DNA from: Kistimonas asteriae | GTDB taxonomy: Bacteria; Pseudomonadota; Gammaproteobacteria; Pseudomonadales; Endozoicomonadaceae | Assembly (NCBI RefSeq): GCF_018263925.1 | Contig: NZ_JAEVHF010000011.1 | Location: forward strand, 1-64,000 | Length of the DNA stretch: 64,000 bases | Reading direction: 5' to 3' | Part shown: one piece after another, positions 1 through 7,852 of the stretch | How the letters are laid out: every line of letters begins with the position of its first letter | Position numbering within the stretch: position 1 is the first letter of the stretch | Notes under the pieces: generated by a model | The model's database searches: none | Seen by the model: the letters and a program-made list of their open reading frames with translations, nothing else | Told to the model about the DNA's origin: nothing | Position numbers and translations under genes: made by a program

Positions 1-116
1 GTGGTGGAATAAATGGCTCAATATATTCCCATTGGCTATCGGTAATATCTGTAGACATAAGAATTCAAGATCAAATGAGCCTGAATTATAGACGACCATA
101 ATTAATCATTTATGAG

Positions 117-514
117 ATGGCTTCTAGTGACGTAGCACCTTCATGCATTCCTGATGAGCAAACCCTCATAGCAACAGAGAGAGAGAAACTCAACATATTC
201 AAAATATAGCTGCCTTTTATAAACAAGAAAATACCGATAATACAACAACCCATTTACTCTGCTGTCCTGGGTGCCACATAAAAAAAGGAACTGAGAAAAC
301 AACCTCAAAAAAATTCCAAACACTTGATGAGCTTGCCAGCCATTGTAAACTTTGTGAACGCTACAATATCAACAAAAAATACAAATGCAATTCGTGTCAC
401 TTTGCCAGCAACAACCGAAAAGACATAGAGATCCACCAAAAAACATTACAGGAAAATAAACTTTTCGCCTTCAAAAGACCTCATCAAAGTTACGATACTT
501 TACTTAGCCAATAA
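117..514 (+). pseudogene. C2H2 zinc-finger-like small protein, frame-broken at a GA tract
   Basis: Two reading frames abut here. Translation from ATG 117 runs about 30 codons and stops at 207-209. A second frame, open from about 158 to the TAA at 512-514, has no ATG, GTG or TTG start of its own. The frames meet in a GA dinucleotide tract at 177-186. Removing one GA unit would give a continuous protein of about 131 residues. The downstream frame encodes CPGC, HCKLC and then YKCNSCHF..IEIH, which fits C-x2-C-x12-H, the first three ligands of a C2H2 finger. The second His is not at the usual spacing. The region is AT-rich and no good ribosome site precedes ATG 117. It may be a decayed effector-like gene, a phase-variable gene or a sequencing error. 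Function unknown. Confidence 0.5.
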
Positions 515-519
515 TTGTT

Positions 520-559
520 GTCAGTTCTTAAAATCTCTGAAGAAATTTTAAGAACTGAC
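520..559. terminator. Convergent hairpin terminator candidate
   Basis: A perfect 15-bp inverted repeat (arms 520-534 and 545-559, loop 535-544) lies between the zinc-finger-like remnant and the end of the RND gene. The arm ends in AAAAT/ATTTT, so U-rich sequence is present in both transcripts. Bidirectional termination is inferred. Confidence 0.6.
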
Positions 560-572
560 CTCACTGACAGCC

Positions 573-3500
573 TCAAAGCTGACGCCAGCTGATCCGGAAC
601 AGCAGCGTGTAGACAACAGGTAAAACGATCAATGTCAGGAGTGTTGCGAAGCCCAGACCGAAAATAATCGTCACTGCCATCGATTTGAAAAACGCATCAA
701 AGAGCAGTGGCAGCATGCCCAGCATAGTGGTCAGCGCCGCCATGCACACTGGCCTGACGCGACTCACCGCCGAGTGGAACACAGCTTCATACGCTTCCTT
801 GCCTTGAGAGAGTTCCAGGTTGATCTGATCTACAAGGACAATACCGTTTTTAATCAGCATTCCCGACAGGCTCAGCAAGCCCAGCAGTGCCATGAAGCTG
901 AAGGGTGCATTCAGCAGCAGTAAACCAGACACCACACCAATCAGAGCCAGCGGCACGGTGACCCAGATCGCGATCGGCTGGCGAACAGAGTTGAACAGGA
1001 ATACCGTGATCAGAAACATGGTCAAGTAACCCAGCGGGAGTGAACCAAACACCGCCGTCTGGGCATCACCTGCACTTTCATGTTCGCCGCCCCACTCCAG
1101 GCTATAATCTGGCGGCAGGGGAATGGCCTCGATTTCACCGCGAATTCGTCGGAAGACTGAATCGGCGGTTTCACCACTGGATTCGGCAGGCTCTGCCAAC
1201 ACCGCCAGCATCCGCTTACGGTCACGACGGACAATCAACGGGTTATCCCATTCGCTGTCAAACCGCGATACCACCTGGGTAATAGGCACAAAGGTTGAAT
1301 ATTCTTTACTCCAGACCTGCAGACCGGTCAGGCTGTCGGCGTCCAGCCGTTCCTGTTCTGGCGCACGCGCCATGATGGGCATGAGGTGACTGCCTTCCCG
1401 GTACACGCCGACCTGCTTACCGCTGAAATTCACCAACAGCGCGTCATCCAGTGCCTGCTTGGATATACCACTGCGCCGTGCCTGAGCGTCATCCACTATC
1501 GGGCGAACGATCAGCGACTGATTACGCCAGGTATGGCGAATGGCATCCGCCGCCGGCTCATTGTTGAGAATTGCAACGGCCTGACTGCCCAACTGGCGCA
1601 ACACAACCGGGTCTTCACCGTAAAAGCGCGCTTCAATTTTGGCGGCTGGCGCCGGCCCGTTCTCCAGTCGTTTCACCCGGTATTCTGCCTGGGAAAAGTC
1701 TGCAGCTAGCAGGGATTCAACCTGGGGAAACAGGTCATCAATGGTTTCCAGATCCCGAGCCGTGATAATCACCTGACCATAACTGGCGTACATCTGCTCC
1801 GGTGAGTAGGGCAGAACAAAACGCTGAGCACCTCGTCCCATCACGGTCGTCACTGCCGTGACACCATCCAGCTCCAGCACCCCATCTTCCAGACGAGAAA
1901 GCTCGGCTTCCGTTGCCCGGATGTCACTGCCTTCCGGCATCCAGAAATCAACAAAAAACATGGGCGTATTCGAGGGCGGGAAAAACACATTCTTCACCAG
2001 TCCCATTCCGGCCACTGCCGCGACCAGCGCAAAACCAGTCAGCGCCAACGTAATGGGACGGTGGCGCATGGCAAGGGTGAGCAGCTGCCGATAGAGGGTA
2101 AACACAGCACCTTTATAGAGGTCTTCCTCCCCCTCATTGCCTGCCGTGTTTTCGTTATCTTTAAACAACAGGTTGCAGAAAAAAGGCGTCAGGGTAATCG
2201 CTGTAATCCAGCTGATGAACAGGGAGATCAGCAACACCTGGAACAGTGATTTACAGAATTCACCGGTACTGTCCTGGGAGAGACCGATCGGCGCAAAGGC
2301 GATGATGGCAATCACCGTGGCACCCAGCAGCGGCCACTGCGTCTGGCTGACCACCTGCTTTGCCGCCTCCAGGCGACTGAGACCACGCTTGATCCCGACG
2401 AGTATGCCTTCGGTCACCACGATGGCGTTATCCACCAGCATCCCCAGCGCAATAATCAGGGCGCCCAGTGAGATCATCTGCAAATCAATGGCCAGAATCC
2501 GCATCACGATAAAGGTGCCCAGGATGGTGAGGAGCAACACGGCGCCCATCAGTAATCCCGAGCGCAATCCCATGAATACCAGCAACACGACAATCACGAT
2601 GGCAATGGATTCTGCCAGATTAATCAGGAAGCCATTCACTGATTCCGAAACGACTTTCGGCTGGTTATAGACAGTCGTGATCTCCATGCCGATCGGACGC
2701 TGCCCATCCAGCGCCTGCAATTTCGCATCAATCGCTTCGCCGACCTTCACTACATTGACACCACTGGTAAAGGAAATCCCCAGTGATATCGCATCGTCAC
2801 CATCATTGTGATAGACGACCGAGGGTGTTTCTGTATATGCCTTGCTGACCGTGGCGATATCGCCCAGGTAAACCAGCTTTTCACTCCCTGGCGGGCTGAT
2901 AATCAGCCGCTCCATCTCCGCGACATTATGAAATTCACCGGTGGGATGAATGCGCACAGAAGCACCGTCCACAAACATGCGGCCAGCATTGGAGACCACA
3001 TTCTGATTCTGGATCAGTCCGAAGATATAGTCCGGGCTCAGGTTCAGCGCAGCCAATCGCGCCTGGGAAATTTCCACAACCACCTGTTCTGAACGGGTGC
3101 CATCCAGCACCACCTTCTTTACACCGGAAATCAGTACCAGTTCACGGCGCAGATAATCGGCATAATTCTCCAGTTCGCGGTAGCTGAAATCTTCACCGGT
3201 GATATTGAGGAGAATCCCGAAGACATCCCCATAATCATCCTCCACCTGTGACGGCTGCACACCGGGTGGCAGGCTGGCTTGGGCGTCATTCACCTTACGT
3301 CGCAGTTCATCCCATATTTGGGGCAGGTCATGTTTGTCGTATTGATCCCGGATTTCGACGGAAATCTGCGACAGGCCTGCATTGTTAACCGATTCCACAT
3401 ACTTAACCGCCGCCAACTGCTGGATCGCGTCTTCCAGCGGCAGGGTTACCTCTTCTTCCACCTGCTCCGGTGAAGCCCCGGGGTAAGGGGTGATGACCAT

Positions 3501-3635
3501 GGCGGACTTGATGGTGAATTCGGGAAATTCCAGCTGACCAAGGCCCAGAAACGCCATGGAACCGCCCACCAGTAACAGGGCGACAAACATCCAGCTGATC
3601 ACGGTATGCCGGATACTGTACTCCGCAGTATTCAT
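573..3635 (-). CDS. RND-family efflux permease (AcrB-like)
   Basis: Inner-membrane proton-driven RND exporter of 1020 residues, near the usual length for this family. An N-terminal membrane helix (about 12-32) is followed by a large periplasmic porter domain, a membrane block around 335-490, a second periplasmic domain and a C-terminal block around 865-1015. The TM4 relay region reads LGMLVDNAIVV, so the first Asp of the AcrB pair is kept and the second is Asn, as in many non-AcrB RND pumps. The TM10 Lys is present in LIKNGIVLVDQ. The start ATG overlaps the adaptor's TAA by one base (TAATG), so the two are probably translationally coupled. No outer-membrane factor gene is adjacent, so a TolC-type channel encoded elsewhere is likely. 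Substrate cannot be read from sequence. Confidence 0.93.
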   Translation of the reverse strand: MNTAEYSIRHTVISWMFVALLLVGGSMAFLGLGQLEFPEFTIKSAMVITPYPGASPEQVEEEVTLPLEDAIQQLAAVKYVESVNNAGLSQISVEIRDQYDKHDLPQIWDELRRKVNDAQASLPPGVQPSQVEDDYGDVFGILLNITGEDFSYRELENYADYLRRELVLISGVKKVVLDGTRSEQVVVEISQARLAALNLSPDYIFGLIQNQNVVSNAGRMFVDGASVRIHPTGEFHNVAEMERLIISPPGSEKLVYLGDIATVSKAYTETPSVVYHNDGDDAISLGISFTSGVNVVKVGEAIDAKLQALDGQRPIGMEITTVYNQPKVVSESVNGFLINLAESIAIVIVVLLVFMGLRSGLLMGAVLLLTILGTFIVMRILAIDLQMISLGALIIALGMLVDNAIVVTEGILVGIKRGLSRLEAAKQVVSQTQWPLLGATVIAIIAFAPIGLSQDSTGEFCKSLFQVLLISLFISWITAITLTPFFCNLLFKDNENTAGNEGEEDLYKGAVFTLYRQLLTLAMRHRPITLALTGFALVAAVAGMGLVKNVFFPPSNTPMFFVDFWMPEGSDIRATEAELSRLEDGVLELDGVTAVTTVMGRGAQRFVLPYSPEQMYASYGQVIITARDLETIDDLFPQVESLLAADFSQAEYRVKRLENGPAPAAKIEARFYGEDPVVLRQLGSQAVAILNNEPAADAIRHTWRNQSLIVRPIVDDAQARRSGISKQALDDALLVNFSGKQVGVYREGSHLMPIMARAPEQERLDADSLTGLQVWSKEYSTFVPITQVVSRFDSEWDNPLIVRRDRKRMLAVLAEPAESSGETADSVFRRIRGEIEAIPLPPDYSLEWGGEHESAGDAQTAVFGSLPLGYLTMFLITVFLFNSVRQPIAIWVTVPLALIGVVSGLLLLNAPFSFMALLGLLSLSGMLIKNGIVLVDQINLELSQGKEAYEAVFHSAVSRVRPVCMAALTTMLGMLPLLFDAFFKSMAVTIIFGLGFATLLTLIVLPVVYTLLFRISWRQL

Positions 3636-4726
3636 TACAGTCCCCGCTCCCAGCGCAGTGGTTTGACCGTCATCCCTTCTGTCAGCTGACGGGCACCCGC
3701 CACCACCACCTGATCACCGGTTTGAAGGCCGGACAACACCTGGATACCCGCTTCCGTGATACGACCCACCGTGACTTCTACTGCGTTGACCTGTTTGGCT
3801 TCCGGGTCATAACGCCAAACCAGTGTGCGGCCGTCACTGTCACTGTTCACAACCGCCTGGGAGGGAATCAGCACATAAGGGATCTGTGATCGCTGGCGAG
3901 TGATACGGGCCAGGTCGATGGTAACGGTGGTCGTCATGCCGGGCAGCAGGGTCAGGTCATCCGGTACCGGCATCGTGAACACGACATCATACGTCTGGGT
4001 GCCCGGCGTCACCTTGGTGGCATGCTCCTTGTATTGCACCGTGAACTGGCGGCCCGGTGCAGCGGCAAAGCTGGCCTGGGGCTTATAACCCACTTCCACC
4101 GTATTGGCATCTACATTCACCACGATGCTCTCCGGCACCTGGATGTGGATATCCACCGTATTGTCACTCTGCAGCAGGAGAATGGTCTGCTTGGCCTGGG
4201 TGAACTGGTGGTTTTCCACCTCCAGACGCGCCACACGACCGGCGAAAGGCGCTTTCAGGACGGTATAGGCCAGCTTGTCGCGGGCCAGATCCAGCGCGGC
4301 CTTGCTGGATTTCAGCTGGGCGCTGGCCTTGTCGTAATCGGCCTGGGAAATGACTTTTCGTTCGAGTAGGGATTTCTTGCGCTGGAAGTCAATCTGCGCC
4401 AGCTCATAGCTGGCCTGGCGGTCCGCCACTTCATTGCGGACATCACGGTCATCCAGCCGCGCCAGCAGCTGACCCTTATCGACGTGCTGACCTTCATTCA
4501 GGGGCAATTCCACCAGCTCGCCGGATATGCGGAACGAAATCTCGGCTTCATCACTGGCTGTCACATGACCGGGGAAATGACGCAGTTGCTGGCTGCTGCT
4601 ATTGGCCACCTCAAAGAGTTTGACCGGACGAATAAGTGCTTCCTGATGCGCCGGTTCCTTCTGGCAACCGGACAGCACGATGATCAGCCCGGTAAAACCC
4701 AGGACCAGTAACGGCTTGCCCCACAT
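3635..4726 (-). CDS. RND efflux periplasmic adaptor lipoprotein (HlyD/MFP family)
   Basis: Membrane-fusion protein of 363 residues linking the downstream RND permease to an outer-membrane channel. The N-terminus is a lipoprotein signal with lipobox LSGC (Cys21). It is followed by a split biotinyl-lipoyl domain (ISGELVELPLNEGQHVDKGQ near residues 68-87 and APFAGRVARLEV near 160-171), a short alpha-helical hairpin between them, and C-terminal beta-barrel and membrane-proximal domains. AGGA sits about 9 bases upstream of the ATG at 4726. It is the first gene of a two-gene operon with the permease. Known substrates of this family include drugs, dyes and detergents; specificity here is not determinable. 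Confidence 0.92.
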   Translation of the reverse strand: MWGKPLLVLGFTGLIIVLSGCQKEPAHQEALIRPVKLFEVANSSSQQLRHFPGHVTASDEAEISFRISGELVELPLNEGQHVDKGQLLARLDDRDVRNEVADRQASYELAQIDFQRKKSLLERKVISQADYDKASAQLKSSKAALDLARDKLAYTVLKAPFAGRVARLEVENHQFTQAKQTILLLQSDNTVDIHIQVPESIVVNVDANTVEVGYKPQASFAAAPGRQFTVQYKEHATKVTPGTQTYDVVFTMPVPDDLTLLPGMTTTVTIDLARITRQRSQIPYVLIPSQAVVNSDSDGRTLVWRYDPEAKQVNAVEVTVGRITEAGIQVLSGLQTGDQVVVAGARQLTEGMTVKPLRWERGL

Positions 4727-4819
4727 GCGACGAAATTCCTGCTGTCAATACGTAGTGGCGCAAGCTTACACGATCAACCGGTTGACGTCAGCGTTACCCG
4801 GCCCGCTCAACCGGGTTTG

Positions 4820-6748
4820 TCAGTGGAAGGCGACACGATAGACAGCAAAGCCGTCATCATTCTCATGCAGGAAGGTCATCGCATGGCGGGCATGGGCTTC
4901 AACAAAGCGGGAACCCTTAGCCGATGGTGACGTTTCAAACCGAAGATCCAGTGCCGGATTCATGATCGGAGCAAGCCGCCAATTGTGGTCTGCTATCACG
5001 CGAACAACGCCCTGTTCGCGGGTTTGCCGCTCAATGTAATCCGCCAGAATGTCGCGATTTTCCTCCGGTGAGGCAAACACGACGGATTCCGCCCCGGTAC
5101 CGGCGAACTTGCCGCCGTAAGCCCGGTAATTATTCGCTGCGATGAGGAATTGCTGCTCCGGGTCCACAGCCATCCCCTGCCAAGCCAGCGACTGAATGCG
5201 CTCCGCTTGCGGGTTAATGAGTCGGCAATGCTCATCATAACGGGCGAGTTGGGTGACATCTATCTGGTAATCAACCCCATCAATCACATCAAAATTATGG
5301 TTAGGAAAACGATGATTAATCAGCATCTGTGGCTCACCGCTTGCAGGATCAATCTGGTTAAACTGCCCTGCCGCACATTCCAGCCACTCTTTCAGCGCTG
5401 CCCCGGTGATTTTCAAGACCACCAGGCTATTGGGAAACGGGTAGAGATCCACCGCATTACGGAATGACATCTCCCCTTTTTCCACTTCCGTGTAGTTGGC
5501 CGGATCACGCTGCCCCCCAGCCTTGAACGGTGCTGATACTGCCAGTATGGGTAAATCCTTCAAGGCCTCGTCATCCTTGAAGACCCGACGCACATAAGCC
5601 ATCTGCGCCTCATTCACAATCTGGATGCTGGGATCGTCCTGGATAAGGGCCAGATAACTGTAAATTTCAGAACACGCGGTGCCAATGGGACGGCCCACAA
5701 AGGTCCGGGTCCCTTCATGGTCTTCAGCCAGCGCAGCCACCAGTTCAGAATCGGCTTCGACCAGTGGTTTATGATCCGGCCCTGCCAGCGGACGGGCTTC
5801 CGAATGGCTATCAACAACGTGCCATCGCCCAGAGCGGTTTTCCAGTGTCAGATCAATCACTCCGATATGATTCCCCCAGAAGCCCGGCATCACGGCTGGC
5901 ACGCCATGAATCGTGCCATGCTCAAGGTCTACACCCGCATCGTTTTCAAACACAGGCCCCGGGAACACCTTATGCGCATGGCCCATCACCATTGCATCAA
6001 GGCCCTGAACCTGAGACAGGCCGTTAGCAGCCTGCTCTGCCATAGGTTCATGGGGTTCACTATTGAAGCCGCTGTGACTGAGGGCAATGACAATATCGGC
6101 GCCTTCCGCACGCATTTTCGGCACAAGCCTTGTGGCTGTCTCGACAATATCGTGAGCTGTGACCACCCCTTCCAGGTGCTCACGGTCCCAGCGCATGATC
6201 TGGGGAGGCAGGAAGCCAATAAAACCCACCTTGAGTGACTGCTGATTACCGGCAGTATCTGCAAAGCGATAAGGTTTTATCAGGTAAGGCGCAAAGGCAT
6301 GATCGCCAGTGGAAGCATCTAATACATTGGCAGAAATCGATGGAAACTCAGCCCCCTGAAGCGCCTTCCTGAGATAATCCAGTCCATAGTTGAAATCATG
6401 GTTGCCGAGATTGGCAACGTCATACCCCAGCCGGTTCATGGCCTTGTAGACGGGATGGACCCAACCACTCTCCATGGCCCGACTGACGGCATAATCCCCC
6501 ATCGGCGATCCCTGCAGCAGATCCCCATTATCCACCAGCAGACTGTTAGCCACTTCATTACGGGCCTGGCGGATCAGCGTTGCGGCACGCACCAGCCCGT
6601 ATTGATCCGTGGGACGATCCTTGTAGTAATCGAAATCCATGATATTGACATGAAGATCGGTCGTTTCCAGCACGCGGAGCTGGAGGGTGGCTGCCTGTGC
6701 AGTCATCAACAATAATCCAGTTACCAGCAGAATCAGGGATCGCAGCAT
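4820..6748 (-). CDS. cpdB: 2',3'-cyclic-nucleotide 2'-phosphodiesterase / 3'-nucleotidase
   Basis: Periplasmic bifunctional enzyme that opens 2',3'-cyclic nucleotides and dephosphorylates 3'-nucleotides so the nucleoside can be imported. It has 642 residues, close to E. coli CpdB (about 647). A Sec signal peptide (about 1-19, ending AQA) is followed by the metallophosphoesterase domain with ETTDLHVN, DNGDLLQG, LGNHDFNYG and GHAHKVFPG, and then the 5'-nucleotidase C-terminal domain with NNYRAYGG. It is transcribed alone, about 90 bp upstream of the efflux adaptor gene. Start chosen for the signal peptide. Confidence 0.93.
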   Translation of the reverse strand: MLRSLILLVTGLLLMTAQAATLQLRVLETTDLHVNIMDFDYYKDRPTDQYGLVRAATLIRQARNEVANSLLVDNGDLLQGSPMGDYAVSRAMESGWVHPVYKAMNRLGYDVANLGNHDFNYGLDYLRKALQGAEFPSISANVLDASTGDHAFAPYLIKPYRFADTAGNQQSLKVGFIGFLPPQIMRWDREHLEGVVTAHDIVETATRLVPKMRAEGADIVIALSHSGFNSEPHEPMAEQAANGLSQVQGLDAMVMGHAHKVFPGPVFENDAGVDLEHGTIHGVPAVMPGFWGNHIGVIDLTLENRSGRWHVVDSHSEARPLAGPDHKPLVEADSELVAALAEDHEGTRTFVGRPIGTACSEIYSYLALIQDDPSIQIVNEAQMAYVRRVFKDDEALKDLPILAVSAPFKAGGQRDPANYTEVEKGEMSFRNAVDLYPFPNSLVVLKITGAALKEWLECAAGQFNQIDPASGEPQMLINHRFPNHNFDVIDGVDYQIDVTQLARYDEHCRLINPQAERIQSLAWQGMAVDPEQQFLIAANNYRAYGGKFAGTGAESVVFASPEENRDILADYIERQTREQGVVRVIADHNWRLAPIMNPALDLRFETSPSAKGSRFVEAHARHAMTFLHENDDGFAVYRVAFH

Positions 6749-6911
6749 AACGCTTGCCCCTATTAAGGTATATGTCGAGAAGGCTGCGGGAAACTATAGC
6801 AATGACTTGCAACAACGGGATTTCTCATCAACCAGAACGGGGCACAGCTAAAGAGTGAAACAGCAGATTGCGGCCTTCAGGAAAGACAAAGAAAGGCACA
6901 GCACTCAACGG

Positions 6912-7547
6912 CTAGTCGAGGTGCAACCAGGTTGAATCCGACAATTTCTCATCATAGGCTTTCCCCGGGCCACACTTGTTTGAGTAATAGGAATGTTTCG
7001 GGTAAAAAGTCTTGTAATACCTGACCGCATGTTCCCTCGCGAGATGCTCCGGCACGCCTACAAGCTGCGCAGCCCGATAATTTCTCTGCACTGCCTGACA
7101 ATCGGTTTTCTGTTCATTAGATTCCCCCCTGGCATGCATGGATTCATGGGTAAACACATGCATGCTAAACAGCTGTTTACGCGTAATATTTTCGGGATGC
7201 TCCAGATACTCCATGAAGTGAGCACACCAGCCATACATGAACACAATCTCACCCGTTATCGGATTGGCATGGCCTGCCAGCCATACGCTATTGTCAAAAA
7301 TGGCATCAAACGCCGTATTACAGTGCACCACGGCGCGACGCTCGGCCAAAATTGATGCTTTTTCTGACAGAAATTGCTCAAAACGCCATGCCTGGAAAGG
7401 AATCCAACCTGCGGCAACGGCCAAGCCAATCATGACTGCAATGTAGCCCAGATCAAAACTGTCATACCCCTTGACCCGGTTTGTGGGCTTTTTGATACCA
7501 CGCCATGCCAGCCATAAAAAGAAAATTGATAAGGCAATCAAAAACAT
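6912..7547 (-). CDS. Membrane-anchored metzincin-like putative metallopeptidase
   Basis: Unrecognised 211-residue protein. Hydrophobic segments at about 2-16 and 32-50 would place the remainder outside the cytoplasm or anchor it at the membrane. Residues 134-145 read HESMHARGESNE, an HExxHxxGxx(N/E) arrangement. This matches the zinc-binding motif of metzincins except that the third ligand position is Asn, or Glu one residue later. A conserved-looking TDCQAVQ follows. Several Cys residues (76, 108, 150, near the C-terminus) could form disulphides. The gene stands alone between cpdB and the phosphodiesterase, same strand. Peptidase activity is inferred from the motif only. Confidence 0.6.
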   Translation of the reverse strand: MFLIALSIFFLWLAWRGIKKPTNRVKGYDSFDLGYIAVMIGLAVAAGWIPFQAWRFEQFLSEKASILAERRAVVHCNTAFDAIFDNSVWLAGHANPITGEIVFMYGWCAHFMEYLEHPENITRKQLFSMHVFTHESMHARGESNEQKTDCQAVQRNYRAAQLVGVPEHLAREHAVRYYKTFYPKHSYYSNKCGPGKAYDEKLSDSTWLHLD

Positions 7548-7852
7548 AGCGGAGTGAGCCTTTTAATTGAACGATACCTTTCTCATCGACACATGAATTA
7601 TTTAATTTACATCGACTCAATAACACGTAGCAAAGTCCGCTGCAAAAAATCTCAGGATTCAACAGGCATTTATCATTTTGCCCATCCCCAACGATTTGTC
7701 TTATTGAACACGCCATCATGTGTATGACTGATGAAGACACATTCATAAGCCTTCATGCCTATCAGAAAAAAGGTGAAAAGAAGAAATAGGATGGCGAAAA
7801 ATAAAACCAATAGCAGGAAAAACGGGGACAGACAGCGCCGTCCCCGATCGAA
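7548..7852. other. 305-bp intergenic region
   Basis: Upstream of the metallopeptidase-like gene and downstream of the phosphodiesterase gene, both minus strand. It holds the phosphodiesterase terminator at its right end. The rest is AT-rich with no convincing gene; it presumably includes the promoter of the 6912-7547 gene, but no clear -35/-10 pair was identified. Confidence 0.5.
7823..7846 (-). terminator. Intrinsic terminator of the phosphodiesterase gene
   Basis: Read on the minus strand, a 7-bp GC-rich stem (CGGGGAC with GTCCCCG, arms 7840-7846 and 7823-7829) is followed directly by a TTTTT run. It starts just past the stop codon at 7853. Confidence 0.75.
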
